Assembly: GCF_030252325.1 (NCBI RefSeq)
Contig: NZ_CP126981.1
Location: 2,232,001-2,296,000 of the forward strand
Direction of reading: 5' to 3'
Length of the DNA stretch: 64,000 nt
Source: Candidatus Mycobacterium wuenschmannii
GTDB lineage: Bacteria; Actinomycetota; Actinomycetes; Mycobacteriales; Mycobacteriaceae
In this document: in pieces, positions 1-10,029 of the stretch
How positions within the stretch are numbered: the first letter of the stretch is position 1
How the letters are laid out: every line of letters starts with the position of its first letter
Position numbers and translations under genes: made by a program
The notes under the pieces: model-generated
What the model saw: the letters and a program-made list of their open reading frames with translations, nothing else
Told to the model about the DNA's origin: nothing
Database searches by the model: none

Positions 1-337
1 CCCACAGGAGCGTCTGGTCACCGGCATCATCACCACGTTGCGCCTGGTTCGCGAAAGCCCCGCATTGTCGGCGTGGTTCGCGACGAGCGCGGGCCCACTC
101 GGCGCCGAGCTGGCGGAACAGTCCGACGTGATCAGCGGATTGGCCTCGGCGTTCGTCACGTCGCTGGGCGACGATCACCCGGCGAATGTGGTCGGCCGTG
201 GACGCTGGCTGGTTCGGGTGATCACCTCGCTGCTGATCTTCCCGGGCCACGACGAAGCCGACGAGCGGGCGATGCTCGCAGAGTTCGTCGCCCCGGTCGT
301 GGTGCCGGCCGATGAGATCAGTCGCGCACTCGGGTGA
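1..337 (+). CDS. TetR-family transcriptional regulator, C-terminal part (cut by window start)
   Basis: The reading frame is open from the first base and ends with TGA at 335-337, giving about 111 residues. It has no helix-turn-helix, so only the helical ligand-binding/dimerisation part of a regulator is present. The family call rests mainly on context: in M. tuberculosis a TetR-type regulator (Rv1255c) sits next to the acyltransferase Rv1254 and deaD Rv1253, and the same order is seen here. The helical, Ala/Leu-rich sequence with a segment starting TLRLVRESPALSAWF fits the C-terminal domain of TetR proteins. It converges on the acyltransferase gene and overlaps its 3' end by 20 bases. The regulated target cannot be deduced from this fragment. 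Confidence 0.6.
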   Translation, partial: PQERLVTGIITTLRLVRESPALSAWFATSAGPLGAELAEQSDVISGLASAFVTSLGDDHPANVVGRGRWLVRVITSLLIFPGHDEADERAMLAEFVAPVVVPADEISRALG

Positions 338-1454
338 ACCGGTGCAGCAACCACGCCGGCGGGATGGTGATCACCATCGTCGCCACGAACAGACCCGCCA
401 TCGAGCCGGTGTAGACGTGGTCCTGCATGATGTAGACCATCGCGAATTCCATTGTCACCAAATGGATCAAGAAGATCTCGTAGGAGATCTCGCCGAGCCA
501 CACCATCGGCCTGCTCGCCAGTAGACGCGCGTACAGACCCTCGTTGCCCAACGCCAGCGGCGCCACCGCCAGGCCGGAGATCGCCGCGTAGAACACCGCC
601 TTATACAGCGCTTGCGACATCCCGAGTGGCGACGTGGTGGGGTCCCCCGCGATCGGGGTGGACGCGATCACGTAGCAGATCGCGGCGAGCGGCAAGGCCA
701 TAAACGCGTAGCAGCGCACACCCATTCGCTGCAGCACCGTCAGCGCCATGCCGGTGAGAAACCAGATCAGGTAGGTGGGCAGCCACAGCCGGGCGCCGTT
801 GGGAATCGAGGTGGTGAGGTGCACTCCCACCAACCATGCCGGCGAAATCAGAGCCAGGCCCGCGATGCCGAGCAGCAAAAGCTTTGGGCGCCACTGCCGT
901 CGACACAAGACCACCAACAGCAGGTAAGCCAGCAACGGCAACAACACGTAGAACGACGCCTCCACGGCCAGGCTCCACATCTGGGTCAGGCCCTGATGCA
1001 GATAGCCTCGCATGTAGTTGAACGTGTAAATCTGGGTCAGCGTCAGATTGCGTAAGAGCCCGAACCAGGTGTGGCCGAAATTCGGTCCGGCATGGCGGAA
1101 GTGGTAGATGACGTAGGCGATCAGCACCGTGATGACGTACGCCGGCATGATGCGCCGCACCCGGTGCCGGGCGTAACGCTTGACCGACGGATCCGGACCA
1201 CCCGTCGCCGCCGATTTCACCCACGGTCGAAACAGCAGGAATCCGGACAGCACGAAGAAGATCGGGACGCCCATCTCCATCCGCGACACGAACAGCCCGA
1301 AGTAGCCCTCGATGTACTTACCTGTGGTGTAGGCCGCGTGAGTGCCCACCACGAGAAGCGCTGCGACGGCACGAATACCGGTCAGCGACGCGACGCGATC
1401 GGGGCCGGCCACCTGTTCTAGCCCGCCCTGGGCCGACGTGTCGGCCTGGGTCAT
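318..1454 (-). CDS. Membrane acyltransferase 3 family protein (Rv1254-like)
   Basis: A 378-residue integral membrane protein of the acyltransferase 3 (OafA/YrhL) family, which transfers acyl groups to sugars or lipids at the membrane. The N-terminus carries the family hallmark: RVASLTGIRAVAALLVVGTH, with the probable catalytic His39, followed by GVPIFFVLSGFLLFRPW and about ten hydrophobic helices. Arg-rich loops (KRYARHRVRRIMPAY) follow the second helix, as is usual. The ATG at 1452-1454 overlaps the stop codon of deaD (ATGA), so the two are co-transcribed and probably translationally coupled, helicase first. Length and neighbours match M. tuberculosis Rv1254. The acyl donor and acceptor are not known from sequence; an envelope glycan or glycolipid is the usual target in this family. 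Confidence 0.9.
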   Translation of the reverse strand: MTQADTSAQGGLEQVAGPDRVASLTGIRAVAALLVVGTHAAYTTGKYIEGYFGLFVSRMEMGVPIFFVLSGFLLFRPWVKSAATGGPDPSVKRYARHRVRRIMPAYVITVLIAYVIYHFRHAGPNFGHTWFGLLRNLTLTQIYTFNYMRGYLHQGLTQMWSLAVEASFYVLLPLLAYLLLVVLCRRQWRPKLLLLGIAGLALISPAWLVGVHLTTSIPNGARLWLPTYLIWFLTGMALTVLQRMGVRCYAFMALPLAAICYVIASTPIAGDPTTSPLGMSQALYKAVFYAAISGLAVAPLALGNEGLYARLLASRPMVWLGEISYEIFLIHLVTMEFAMVYIMQDHVYTGSMAGLFVATMVITIPPAWLLHRFTRVRD

Positions 1455-3160
1455 CCTTTATGGTCCCGGCGCGGCTTGCCAGGGCCGCCGCGCCGGTTCT
1501 TGTCCGGAGCGCGATCCTGCTGGAGATTGATCAGAACGCCGGAAATACGGGTCTTCTCAAGCTTTTTCACGGTCTCGCGGGACAATTTTGCCGGCAACTC
1601 GACCAGGGAGAAGTCCGGTTTGATGGTGATGTGGCCGAAATCGCTTCTGTGCAAACCACCCTCGTTGGCGATCGCGCCGACAATGGACCCCGGGCCGACC
1701 TTGTGCCGCTTGCCGACCGCGATGCGATAGGTGGCGAATCCCTTCTTCGGGCCCTCGCCGGCGCCGCGCGGACCCCTGGCCGGCCGGTCCTGATACTCCC
1801 GGGTCCGGCGCTCGGGCGGCGGTTCGGGTGCCAGCAGAAAAGCCTCGCCGTCCCGCGATTGCAATGCCAGCGCCGCCGCGATGTCGGCCATCGGAACGTC
1901 GTGATCGCGTTCGTAATCCGCGACCAGGCGGCGGAACAGGTCCAGACCCGGTGAACCCAGGCTGTCGGTGATCGAGTCGGCGAATTTGGCAACCCGCTGG
2001 GCGTTGACGTCGTCGACGCTGGGCAGTTGGGCCTCGGTCAGCTTCTGGCGGGTCGCCTTCTCGATTGCCTTGAGCAGGTGGCGTTCTCGCGGCGAGACGA
2101 ACAGCAGCGCCGAACCCGACCGGCCCGCCCGGCCGGTCCGCCCGATCCGGTGCACATAGGACTCGGTGTCGTGCGGGATGTCGTAGTTCAGCACGTGCGA
2201 GATGCGCTCGACGTCCAGGCCGCGGGCGGCGACGTCGGTGGCGACCAGGATGTCGATGCCCTTGGCGCCGCCCTCTTTCAGGGCCGCGATGGTCCGCTCC
2301 CGCACCGCCTGCGGGATGTCGCCGTTGATCGCGGACGCGGAAAACCCTCGGGCGCGTAGCTTTTCGGCGACTTCCTCGGTGGCCTGCTTGGTGCGGACGA
2401 ATACGATCATCGCCTCGAACGGCTCGACTTCCAGGACCCGCGTCAGCGCGTCCATCTTGCGCCGCCCCTCGACCTGGATGTAGCGCTGCGAAATGTTCTC
2501 GGCGGTCGCGGTTTTCGCCTCGACCTTGACCTCGGTCGGATCGTGCAGATACTTGGCGCTGAGCTTGCGGATCGCCGGCGGCATCGTCGCGGAGAACAAC
2601 GCCACCTGCTTGTATTCCGGCGTCTCGGCCAGGATCCGCTCGACCTCTTCGGCGAAGCCCATCGTCAACATCTCGTCGGCCTCGTCGAGCACCAGGTAGT
2701 CGACGTGAGACAGATCCAACGTCCCGCGCTCGAGGTGATCGATCACCCGGCCCGGCGTACCGACCACGACCTGCGCACCGCGCTTCAGCCCGGCCAGCTG
2801 CACCCCGTACGACGATCCGCCGTAGATCGGCAACACGTTGATCTGCGGCAGGTGGGCACCGTAGCGGCTGAACGCCTCGGCCACCTGCAGCGCCAGTTCC
2901 CGCGTCGGAGCCAGCACCAGCGCCTGGGTGGCCTTGCTGCCGGTGTCGATCTTGGACAGGATGGGCACCGCGAACGCGGCGGTCTTCCCCGTTCCCGTCT
3001 GGGCCAGCCCGACCACATCCGAGCCCTCCATCAGGGCCGGAATCGTGGCCGCCTGGATCGCCGACGGCGACTCGTAGCCGACCTCGGACAGGGCCTGCAG
3101 CACCGAAGGGTGAATCTGCAGGTCGGCGAAGGTCACGGTGTCATCATGCGGGGCGCTCAT
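1451..3160 (-). CDS. deaD: ATP-dependent DEAD-box RNA helicase DeaD/CsdA
   Basis: A 569-residue cytoplasmic RNA helicase for ribosome assembly and RNA unwinding. The helicase motifs appear in order: motif I AQTGTGKT (53-60), PTRELA (85-90), motif II DEAD (159-162), motif III SAT (190-192), and motif VI HRIGRTGRAGR (337-347). The C-terminal part (about 480-545) matches a DbpA-type RNA-binding domain (GSIVGAIANEGGLHRSDFG) and ends in a basic tail rich in Arg, Lys and Gly, usual for CsdA proteins. The start is ATG at 3158-3160, with a TAAACT box about 11 bases upstream. It diverges from lprE and is followed by the acyltransferase with a 4-base overlap. The order matches Rv1252c-Rv1254 of M. tuberculosis. 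Confidence 0.96.
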   Translation of the reverse strand: MSAPHDDTVTFADLQIHPSVLQALSEVGYESPSAIQAATIPALMEGSDVVGLAQTGTGKTAAFAVPILSKIDTGSKATQALVLAPTRELALQVAEAFSRYGAHLPQINVLPIYGGSSYGVQLAGLKRGAQVVVGTPGRVIDHLERGTLDLSHVDYLVLDEADEMLTMGFAEEVERILAETPEYKQVALFSATMPPAIRKLSAKYLHDPTEVKVEAKTATAENISQRYIQVEGRRKMDALTRVLEVEPFEAMIVFVRTKQATEEVAEKLRARGFSASAINGDIPQAVRERTIAALKEGGAKGIDILVATDVAARGLDVERISHVLNYDIPHDTESYVHRIGRTGRAGRSGSALLFVSPRERHLLKAIEKATRQKLTEAQLPSVDDVNAQRVAKFADSITDSLGSPGLDLFRRLVADYERDHDVPMADIAAALALQSRDGEAFLLAPEPPPERRTREYQDRPARGPRGAGEGPKKGFATYRIAVGKRHKVGPGSIVGAIANEGGLHRSDFGHITIKPDFSLVELPAKLSRETVKKLEKTRISGVLINLQQDRAPDKNRRGGPGKPRRDHKG

Positions 3161-3233
3161 CTCGAGGCAAAAGTTTACGGCGTCGTGCGCCGTTGCTCGG
3201 CCACGCCTGCCACGTCGATGCGGCTGGTCAAGG

Positions 3234-3239
3234 TACGGT
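3234..3239 (+). promoter_or_regulatory. Putative leaderless -10 box of lprE
   Basis: TACGGT fits the TANNNT -10 pattern of the mycobacterial housekeeping sigma factor. It ends 8 bases before GTG 3248, so transcription would begin at or near the start codon. No Shine-Dalgarno sequence is visible. Confidence 0.4.
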
Positions 3240-3247
3240 GCGGCGTT

Positions 3248-3841
3248 GTGTGGACACGACAGCGCAGCAGCGGCGACCGTCGCCCCCTGGCCGGCCTGGC
3301 CGCTGCCGCCCTGCTCACCGCGGCGCTGAGCGGCTGCGGATCAGGGGATTCGACCGTCGCGAAGACACCTGAACCCACCACCCAGGCGACCGCGACACCC
3401 CACTCGGCGGCGCCGCAGCAGCCGTCCGCGACCGCTGCCCCGACCAGCCCCGGGCCCGTCGATCCGTGCGCGGTGAACCTCGCCGACCCCGCCATCGCGC
3501 GCGGGGTGTCCGAGCTTCCGCAGGATCCGCGCAGCCACCAGCCGTGGAACGCCGAGCCGCTGGCCGGCAACTTCAACCAGTGCGCGCAGTTGTCCGCGGT
3601 GATCGTCAAGGCCAACACCAACGCCGAGAGCCCGAACACCCGCGCGGTGCTGTTTCATCTCGGCAAGCTGATCCCGCCGCAGAACGTGCCCGAGACCTAC
3701 GGCTTCAACGGCATCGACGCCTCCCAGTGCACCGGCGACACGGTCGCGCTGGTGTATTCCGGCGGCATCGGCCTGCCGAGCATCGTCAAGTTCCGCTGGA
3801 ACGGCAACGGAGTCGAATTGGTGGCCAACGCCGGCCGCTGA
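3248..3841 (+). CDS. lprE: Lipoprotein LprE
   Basis: A 197-residue exported lipoprotein. The N-terminus (RQRSSGDRRPLAGLAAAALL) is a basic, hydrophobic signal ending in lipobox LSGC, so Cys is predicted to be lipidated after cleavage. A Pro/Ala/Thr linker follows, then a domain with DPCAVNLADPAIA and a second Cys pair (FNQCAQL, ASQCTGD) that could form disulfides outside the membrane. Sequence and position match M. tuberculosis LprE (Rv1252c), which I recall as about 202 residues. I chose GTG 3248 because a TACGGT -10 box (3234-3239) ends 8 bases before it, which suggests a leaderless mRNA. ATG 3218 in the same frame is the alternative. It is divergent from deaD, and the next gene begins about 30 bases downstream. 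Confidence 0.88.
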   Translation: MWTRQRSSGDRRPLAGLAAAALLTAALSGCGSGDSTVAKTPEPTTQATATPHSAAPQQPSATAAPTSPGPVDPCAVNLADPAIARGVSELPQDPRSHQPWNAEPLAGNFNQCAQLSAVIVKANTNAESPNTRAVLFHLGKLIPPQNVPETYGFNGIDASQCTGDTVALVYSGGIGLPSIVKFRWNGNGVELVANAGR

Positions 3842-3858
3842 TTGTCGGTGCCGCCGCC

Positions 3859-3864
3859 TACAGT
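3859..3864 (+). promoter_or_regulatory. Putative leaderless -10 box of the nuclease-helicase gene
   Basis: TACAGT ends 6 bases before GTG 3871. This favours that codon over ATG 3877 as the start and suggests a leaderless mRNA separate from lprE. Confidence 0.4.
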
Positions 3865-3870
3865 GGCGGT

Positions 3871-6800
3871 GTGTTCATGGCAGGCGACAGCGTCATCTAC
3901 AGCGCGTCGGATCTCGCATCCGCGGCGCGCTGCGAATACGCCCTGCTGCGCGAATTCGACGCGAAACTCGGCCGGGGGCAACGTGTCACGGTGGTCGACG
4001 ATTTGCTCGACCGCACCGCGACTCTCGGTGACGAGCACGAGCAGCGCCGGCTCGAACAGCTTCGCGACGAGTACGGCGACGTCGCCGTCATCGGCCGTCC
4101 GGTCCCGTTCACCGTCGAGAACGTCACCGCGGCGGCAGACCAGACCCGGCGGGCCATCGACCGCGGCGCGGCGGTGGTCTATCAGGCCGCGATGTTCGAC
4201 GGCCGCTTCGTCGGATTCGCCGACTTTCTGGTGCGCCGCGACGGGCGGTATCAGGTGGCCGACACCAAGCTGGCGCGGTCGGCGAAAGTCACGGCCCTGC
4301 TTCAAATCGCCGCCTATGCCGACACATTGAGCCGGGCCGGGGTCGAGGTGCACCCGGAGGCCGAATTGGTTCTCGGCAACGGCACCGCGGTCACCTATCA
4401 GGTGGAGGAGCTCATCCCGGTGTATCGCGAGCAGCGCGCCCGGTTGCAGCGTGTGCTCGACGCGCATTACACCCACGGTGCGCCGGTACGTTGGGACGAC
4501 GAGGGCGTCCGCGCTTGCTTCCGGTGCCCGGCGTGCGAAGAGCAGGTGCGTGCGGCCGACGACCTGCTGCTGGTCGCGGGCATGCGGGTGACTCAGCGCG
4601 CGAAGCTGCTCGACGCGGGCATCACGACAATCACCGAGTTGGCCGAACACAGCGGCCCGGTGACCAGCCTGGCCGCGCGGCCGCTGGCGGCGATGGTCGC
4701 CCAGGCCAAGCTGCAGATCAGCCAACGTGAGAGCGGGACACCGCAATTCGAGGTGGCCGATCCGCAGCCGCTGACGCTGCTGCCCAATCCCGACGACGGC
4801 GACCTGTTCTTCGACTTCGAGGGCGACCCGCTGTGGACCGCCGACGGGGTCGACTGGGGCTTGGAGTATCTGTTCGGCGTCCTCGAAGGCGGCAAGACCG
4901 GCGCTTTCCACCCGCTGTGGGCGCACGACCGACCGGAGGAACGTCAGGCCCTGATCGACTTCCTCAAGCTGGTGGCCAAGCGCCGCAAGCGGTTTCCGAA
5001 CATGCATGTCTACCACTACGCCGCCTACGAGAAGACGGCGCTGCTGCGGCTGGCCGGGCGCCATGGTGTCGGCGAAGACGAGGTCGACGATCTGCTGCGT
5101 AGCGGGACGCTGGTCGACCTGTATCCGATTGTGCGCAAGAGCATTCGGACCGGCGCCGAGTCGCTGAGCCTGAAGGCGCTGGAGCCGCTGTACATGGGGT
5201 CGCAGTTGCGGTCCGGCGATGTCACCAACGCCGCCGACTCGATCACGCAGTACGCGCGATACAGCGAACTGCGCGGCAACGGGGAACTCGACGAAGCCGC
5301 GACCGTGCTCAAGGAGATCGAGGACTACAACCACTACGACTGCACGTCGACGCGCGAACTGCGCAACTGGCTGCTGCTGCGGGCGCTCGAAGGCGGGGTG
5401 ACTCCAATCGGCGCACAGCCGGTTCCGGACGGCGGAGCGATCGAGGAGGTCGATGCGCTCGCCGCGAAGCTGCAGAAGTTCAGCGGCGACGCCGCGACCG
5501 GTGACCGCACCACCGAACAGACCGCGGTGGCGCTGGTGTCGGCCGCCCGCGGGTATCACCGCCGCGAGGACAAGCCGTTCTGGTGGGCGCACTTCGACCG
5601 GCTGAACTATCCGGTCGACGAATGGTCTGACCAGACCGACGTTTTCATCGTCAACGAGGCCGAGGTGGACGTCGACTGGAACAAGCCGCCCAAGGCCCGC
5701 AAGCTGCAGCGGCGTGCCCGGCTGACCGGCGAGTTGGCCCGCGGCGCGCTCAACTCCGAAGTCTTCGCGCTCTACGACCCGCCGGCCCCGTCGGGGCTGA
5801 TCGACAACCCCGACCGGCGCGCGGCCGGTCGCGCCGACGTGGTCGAGGTCGACGACCCGACCGTGCCGACCGCGGTCATCATCTGCGAGCGAACTCCGCC
5901 CGACGGCAACACCTTTCCCGAACTGCCGTTCGCGCTGACCCCGGGCGGGCCGATCAACACCAAGCCGCTGCGCGACGCGATCGAAGCGGCGGCCGCAGAC
6001 CTAGCCGCCAGCCTGCCGACCCTCCCCCGCAATGCCGTCACCGACATACTGCTGCGCAATCCGCCGAGGACGCGCAGCGGCGCGGACCTCCCCCGCAGCG
6101 GCGACTACATCGACGACATCACCGTCGCATTGCTCGACCTCGACTCGTCCTACGTCGCCGTGCACGGGCCGCCTGGAACAGGCAAGACGTACACCGGCGC
6201 CCATGTGATCACCCGACTGGTCAACGAATCTGTTTGGCGCATAGGCGTTGTCGCGCAGTCACACAACGTGGTGGAGAACCTGCTGCAGGGCACGATCAAC
6301 GCGGGCATCGACCCGGCGCGGGTCGCGAAGAAGAAGGGTGAACGCGGCGACGTCGACTGGCAACAGATCGGCGACGGCGAATACGCCGCATTCATCGGCG
6401 GTACCGGCGGTTCAGGGGGCTGCGTGATCGGTGGCACCGCATGGGATTTCGCCAACCCCGGCCGCGTCCCACCGGGAAGCCTGGACCTGTTGGTGATCGA
6501 CGAGGCGGGCCAATTCTGCCTGGCCAACACGATCGCGGTGGCCGCATCGGCCGCCAACCTGTTGCTGCTCGGCGACCCGCAACAGTTGCCGCAAGTCAGC
6601 CAGGGCACCCACCCCGAACCCGTCGACGGGTCCGCGCTGGGCTGGCTGGTGGAGGGCCAACGGACGCTGCCCGCTGAGCGCGGCTACTTCCTCGACCGGT
6701 CGCGCCGCATGCATCCCGCGGTCTGCGCGCCGGTATCGACGCTGGCCTACGAGGGCCGGTTGCAGCCCTACTCCGACATCACCGCGGCGCGCCGACTGGC

Positions 6801-7296
6801 AGGGTATCCACCTGGGCTGCAGGTGCTTCGCGTCCACCACGAGGGCAACGCGACCGAGAGTCCCGAGGAAGCGCAAGCCATCGCAGAGCTCATCCGCACG
6901 CTGGTCGGGCGCACTTGGACAAGCGAAAAGGGCACGCGGCCACTGGCTTCCGCCGACATCCTGGTGCTCGCCCCCTACAACGCGCAGGTGCTGCTGCTGC
7001 GCGAACACCTGGCCGAAGCCGGGCTCGGCGATGTCCGGGTCGGGACCGTCGACAAGTTCCAGGGCGCCGAGGCACCGGTGGCCATCGTCTCCATGACCGC
7101 CTCGTCAGTCGACGACATCCCGCGCGGAATTCCGTTCCTGCTCAACCGGAATCGACTGAATGTGGCGATCAGCCGGGCCCAATACGCGGCGGTGATCGTC
7201 CGCGCGGATGCGTTGACCGAATACCTGCCGGCCGCGCCGACCGGACTGGTCGAACTCGGGGCGTTCCTGGCGCTGACGGCAGACGGCCCGGCCTAG
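3871..7296 (+). CDS. RecB-type Fe-S nuclease / RNase H-like exonuclease / SF1 helicase fusion (TM0106 family, Rv1251c-like)
   Basis: A 1141-residue protein with three nucleic-acid modules. The N-terminal part is a Cas4/AddB-like nuclease: Cys21 plus Cys216-x2-Cys219-x2-Cys222 look like a 4Fe-4S site, and VADTKLA (Asp131, Lys133) with LLQIAAY is the PD-(D/E)xK core. The middle part starts with LFFDFEGDP (DFE at 315-317) and contains [15 protein letters not shown] and [15 protein letters not shown], resembling the RNase_H_2/YprB 3'-5' exonuclease fold. The C-terminal part is an SF1 helicase: GPPGTGKT (766-773), [24 protein letters not shown] and LNVAISRAQ. Repair or resection of DNA ends is the likely role, but this is inference. 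GTG 3871 fits a leaderless start; ATG 3877 is also possible. The 3' end overlaps the convergent MFS gene by 4 bases. Confidence 0.9.
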   Translation: MFMAGDSVIYSASDLASAARCEYALLREFDAKLGRGQRVTVVDDLLDRTATLGDEHEQRRLEQLRDEYGDVAVIGRPVPFTVENVTAAADQTRRAIDRGAAVVYQAAMFDGRFVGFADFLVRRDGRYQVADTKLARSAKVTALLQIAAYADTLSRAGVEVHPEAELVLGNGTAVTYQVEELIPVYREQRARLQRVLDAHYTHGAPVRWDDEGVRACFRCPACEEQVRAADDLLLVAGMRVTQRAKLLDAGITTITELAEHSGPVTSLAARPLAAMVAQAKLQISQRESGTPQFEVADPQPLTLLPNPDDGDLFFDFEGDPLWTADGVDWGLEYLFGVLEGGKTGAFHPLWAHDRPEERQALIDFLKLVAKRRKRFPNMHVYHYAAYEKTALLRLAGRHGVGEDEVDDLLRSGTLVDLYPIVRKSIRTGAESLSLKALEPLYMGSQLRSGDVTNAADSITQYARYSELRGNGELDEAATVLKEIEDYNHYDCTSTRELRNWLLLRALEGGVTPIGAQPVPDGGAIEEVDALAAKLQKFSGDAATGDRTTEQTAVALVSAARGYHRREDKPFWWAHFDRLNYPVDEWSDQTDVFIVNEAEVDVDWNKPPKARKLQRRARLTGELARGALNSEVFALYDPPAPSGLIDNPDRRAAGRADVVEVDDPTVPTAVIICERTPPDGNTFPELPFALTPGGPINTKPLRDAIEAAAADLAASLPTLPRNAVTDILLRNPPRTRSGADLPRSGDYIDDITVALLDLDSSYVAVHGPPGTGKTYTGAHVITRLVNESVWRIGVVAQSHNVVENLLQGTINAGIDPARVAKKKGERGDVDWQQIGDGEYAAFIGGTGGSGGCVIGGTAWDFANPGRVPPGSLDLLVIDEAGQFCLANTIAVAASAANLLLLGDPQQLPQVSQGTHPEPVDGSALGWLVEGQRTLPAERGYFLDRSRRMHPAVCAPVSTLAYEGRLQPYSDITAARRLAGYPPGLQVLRVHHEGNATESPEEAQAIAELIRTLVGRTWTSEKGTRPLASADILVLAPYNAQVLLLREHLAEAGLGDVRVGTVDKFQGAEAPVAIVSMTASSVDDIPRGIPFLLNRNRLNVAISRAQYAAVIVRADALTEYLPAAPTGLVELGAFLALTADGPA

Positions 7297-9299
7297 CGCC
7301 GGCGCGGGCCCTCGCCGGGGTCGATCCGGCGTCGCCGGGGCGGCGGGTGATGGCCGTTGCGCCCGGTGTCGTGGGTGCTCGAGCCGCCGTAGGTGTCGAG
7401 GATGTCGTCGAACGACGGCTCGTCGGGCTGACCGCGGCGCCGTTCCAACGGCGGGAATTCCACGCCGCGAAACCCGTTGGGCGAATCCCGAATTGGCTCG
7501 ATCTCGGTGGTCGCGGTGACGTCGTCGCCGAGCAGCCTGGCGCGCGGCGGCTCCTGGTGCGCGGTGAACGGCTCGGTCATCGGATCTACCGGCCTCGGAG
7601 GGGTGGGACGGGTCGACGGGTCGGGGCGCTGACGTCCGGGTGCGGGCGGCAACGTGTACTCGACGTAGTCATCGTCGTCGTCGAAGCCGTCACGGTAACC
7701 ATCGAAGTCGCTCGCGAAACCCTCTGGGGTGCTTGGTCGTACGCGCACCCGACGGCCCGGAGCACCCGCGCCGTCTGCGGCCGCCACGCCGCGGCGAGAC
7801 TCGGCCGCCGACCCGTCGGACCCGACCAGGAAGATGGCTGCGACCACTCCCAACAGCGCGACGAAAGCCGGCAACAGCATCGACTGCGACATCGCGTCGG
7901 CGAACGGCCGGTGCAGGAAATCCGGCATTTCCAGCGAGGCGCCCGCCGCGCCCGGCGGGCCCGCTCCGCCATCGGGCATCGGCCCCAACGCGTTTGCGAT
8001 GCGCGATGTCATGAACGACGCCATGCCGGCGCTGCCCAGCACGGCGCCGACCTGGCGGGTCGCGTTGAACACACCGGAACTCGCGCCCGCGAACTCCGGC
8101 GGCAGGTTGCGCGTCGCAGTCGCGGTGATCGGCGCCCAGATGAAGGCCATCGCCGAGCCCAGCACGAAGAACGGCAGCACCAGCGCCCAGATCGGCGTGG
8201 TCGGGGTGATCGCGATCGACAGCCAGGTCAGGCCGACCGTCAGGCAGGAGAATCCGAATCCGACCACCGGACGCGGGTGTACCCGGTCGACGAGGCGACC
8301 CGCGACGGGCGCCAATACCCCGCTGGTGATCGCCATCGGCGCAGTCAGCAGGGCCGACCGGGTCGGCGACAGGCCGCACACCGCTTGCGCATAGAACATC
8401 AGCGGCAAGATCATCCCGGTGGCCGCGAAGGCGATGACCACCGCGGCGGCGTTGCACAGGCTGAAGTCCCGGTCGCGGAAGATGTCCAGCGGAATCAACG
8501 GCTCGTGCCTGCTGATCGATTGCCAGTAGACGAACGCCGACATGAACCCCACACCGGCAACCAACACCGCCCAGATCCAGGGCGCCCAATTGTGCGACTG
8601 CCCTTCCTGCAGCGAGAAGACAATCAGGAACATGCCGATGCCGGACAGTGCCACCCCGACCACGTCGAACCGGTGCTTGTGGGTCGGTAGTTCGGGGATC
8701 TTCCAATACGCCAGGCCGAGGCCGACGAGACCGATCGGGACGTTGACGAAGAAGATCCACGCCCACCCCATCGCGTCCACCAGCACGCCGCCGGCCAGCG
8801 GTCCGACCAGCGTGGCCACCCCCGCGGTGGCACCCCAGACGCTCATCGCCACCCCGCGTCCCTCGACCGGGAAGATCCGCGAAATCAACGACAGGGTCTG
8901 CGGGCTCATCACCGCGGCGCCGATGCCCTGCGCCACCCGCGCGGTGATCAGCATTCCGATGGTGCCCGACAGGCCGCACCACAGCGAGGCCGCGGTGAAG
9001 ATCGCCAGGCCGATCAGATACAGGTTCTTCGGGCCGTACCGGTCGCCGAGCCGGCCGGCCACCAACAGCGGGACGGCGTAGGCCAGCAGGTAGGCGCTGG
9101 TCACCCAGATGACGGTGTCGTAGCCGGTGCCGAGCTTGACCATGATGCTCGGATTGGCGACCGCGACGATCGTCGAGTCCAGCAGGATCATGAAGAAGCC
9201 GACCATCATCGCCCACAGCGCGTGCCACGGGTTCGGGTCGTCGACGCGCGTCGTCGCCGGACCGCCGCCCGGTCGCCGTCGTGCGCTCGCCGTTGTCAT
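7293..9299 (-). CDS. DHA2-type MFS multidrug efflux transporter with long hydrophilic tail (Rv1250-like)
   Basis: A 668-residue drug:H+ antiporter of the 14-helix DHA2 (EmrB/QacA) class. Family motifs are visible: [13 protein letters not shown] in helix 1, the loop motif [33 protein letters not shown] in helix 4, and [26 protein letters not shown] for motif C and after. Hydrophobic helices end near [14 protein letters not shown]. About 175 residues of Pro/Arg/Asp-rich, probably disordered cytoplasmic tail follow, with a run of five Asp. The ATG overlaps the stop of the PadR gene (ATGA), so regulator and pump form one operon and the pump is probably under PadR control. M. tuberculosis Rv1250 is the positional counterpart and, as I recall, shorter. 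Confidence 0.92.
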   Translation of the reverse strand: MTTASARRRPGGGPATTRVDDPNPWHALWAMMVGFFMILLDSTIVAVANPSIMVKLGTGYDTVIWVTSAYLLAYAVPLLVAGRLGDRYGPKNLYLIGLAIFTAASLWCGLSGTIGMLITARVAQGIGAAVMSPQTLSLISRIFPVEGRGVAMSVWGATAGVATLVGPLAGGVLVDAMGWAWIFFVNVPIGLVGLGLAYWKIPELPTHKHRFDVVGVALSGIGMFLIVFSLQEGQSHNWAPWIWAVLVAGVGFMSAFVYWQSISRHEPLIPLDIFRDRDFSLCNAAAVVIAFAATGMILPLMFYAQAVCGLSPTRSALLTAPMAITSGVLAPVAGRLVDRVHPRPVVGFGFSCLTVGLTWLSIAITPTTPIWALVLPFFVLGSAMAFIWAPITATATRNLPPEFAGASSGVFNATRQVGAVLGSAGMASFMTSRIANALGPMPDGGAGPPGAAGASLEMPDFLHRPFADAMSQSMLLPAFVALLGVVAAIFLVGSDGSAAESRRGVAAADGAGAPGRRVRVRPSTPEGFASDFDGYRDGFDDDDDYVEYTLPPAPGRQRPDPSTRPTPPRPVDPMTEPFTAHQEPPRARLLGDDVTATTEIEPIRDSPNGFRGVEFPPLERRRGQPDEPSFDDILDTYGGSSTHDTGRNGHHPPPRRRRIDPGEGPRRR

Positions 9300-9868
9300 C
9301 TCTTCACCTCGTCCATCGGTCGCCGCCGCAAGTGCCCCGATCGCCTCGAGCCGGCGAAAGCTCGCAGCCAGGCCAGTTCGGCCCGCGTCGTTGCCAGCAG
9401 GTAATCGAATGCCACCAGATATCCGGCGGGCGTGACGCTGGCATCGTGCAGCGCCACGATTTCGGCGGCCCGCGCCTCCAGCGCCCCGACTCGTTCGTCG
9501 ACGGCATTCGCCGCAGCGTCGGCATCCAGAGTATCGATCTCCGCCAGGGCGACGGCGAACTGCGGAAATTCGTGCGTCGGCTCCGCGATCAGCTGACCGA
9601 CGCGATCGGCGAGTGCCTCGACACCGGCGTCGGTGATCTCGTAGATGGCCCGCTCGGGCCGCTTGCCGTCACGCGCCGTCCCGGCTCGGCGGATCAGCTT
9701 CTCCTCGGTCAGCCGGTCGACGGCGTGGTAGAGCGAGCCCGGCCGGACCTTCACGATGCGGTCGGCATGCCGCTCGACCAGGGTTTGGACCATCTCGTAG
9801 CCGTGCATCGGGCGGGCCCGGAGCAGCGACAGCACCGAGATACCCAGCGAGTTCAGTAGGTAGGCCAT
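9296..9868 (-). CDS. PadR-family transcriptional regulator
   Basis: A 190-residue DNA-binding protein with an N-terminal winged helix-turn-helix of the PadR type: [38 protein letters not shown], then a wing with [17 protein letters not shown]. The C-terminal part is helical (Vir family-like) for dimerisation. PadR proteins usually repress a neighbouring transporter and are released by a small-molecule ligand; the coupled MFS pump downstream fits this. A near-perfect palindrome at 9911-9930, in the divergent intergenic region about 45 bases upstream of the ATG, is a candidate operator. I do not recall a PadR gene at this spot in M. tuberculosis, so it may be a lineage-specific insertion or retention. 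Confidence 0.9.
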   Translation of the reverse strand: MAYLLNSLGISVLSLLRARPMHGYEMVQTLVERHADRIVKVRPGSLYHAVDRLTEEKLIRRAGTARDGKRPERAIYEITDAGVEALADRVGQLIAEPTHEFPQFAVALAEIDTLDADAAANAVDERVGALEARAAEIVALHDASVTPAGYLVAFDYLLATTRAELAWLRAFAGSRRSGHLRRRPMDEVKR

Positions 9869-9910
9869 CGAGTGTCCGTCGTCGTCGGTGATCGGTCGCT
9901 TCCGTCGCGG

Positions 9911-9930
9911 ATTATTCCGAACGGACTAAT
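9911..9930. promoter_or_regulatory. Candidate PadR operator palindrome
   Basis: ATTATTCCG-AA-CGGACTAAT: the 9-base arms match at 8 of 9 positions with a 2-base centre. It lies between the divergent PadR gene (start 9868) and the membrane-protein gene (start 10030), where an autoregulatory site is expected. Confidence 0.4.
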
Positions 9931-10029
9931 CGCATGCACGCCTGACCCCACGTTTGCGGGAGCCACCGCTAGCCTGAAAGCAATGTCGCAGCCCGGACGG
10001 AGCCGGGCCATCCCACCCGGAGGCATCCC

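Noticed and set aside
6915..8690. Long plus-strand open frame (591 codons) antisense to the MFS gene
   Set aside because: It is composed of Arg/Gly/Pro-rich low-complexity codons from high GC, with no recognisable domain, while the opposite strand encodes a clear transporter.
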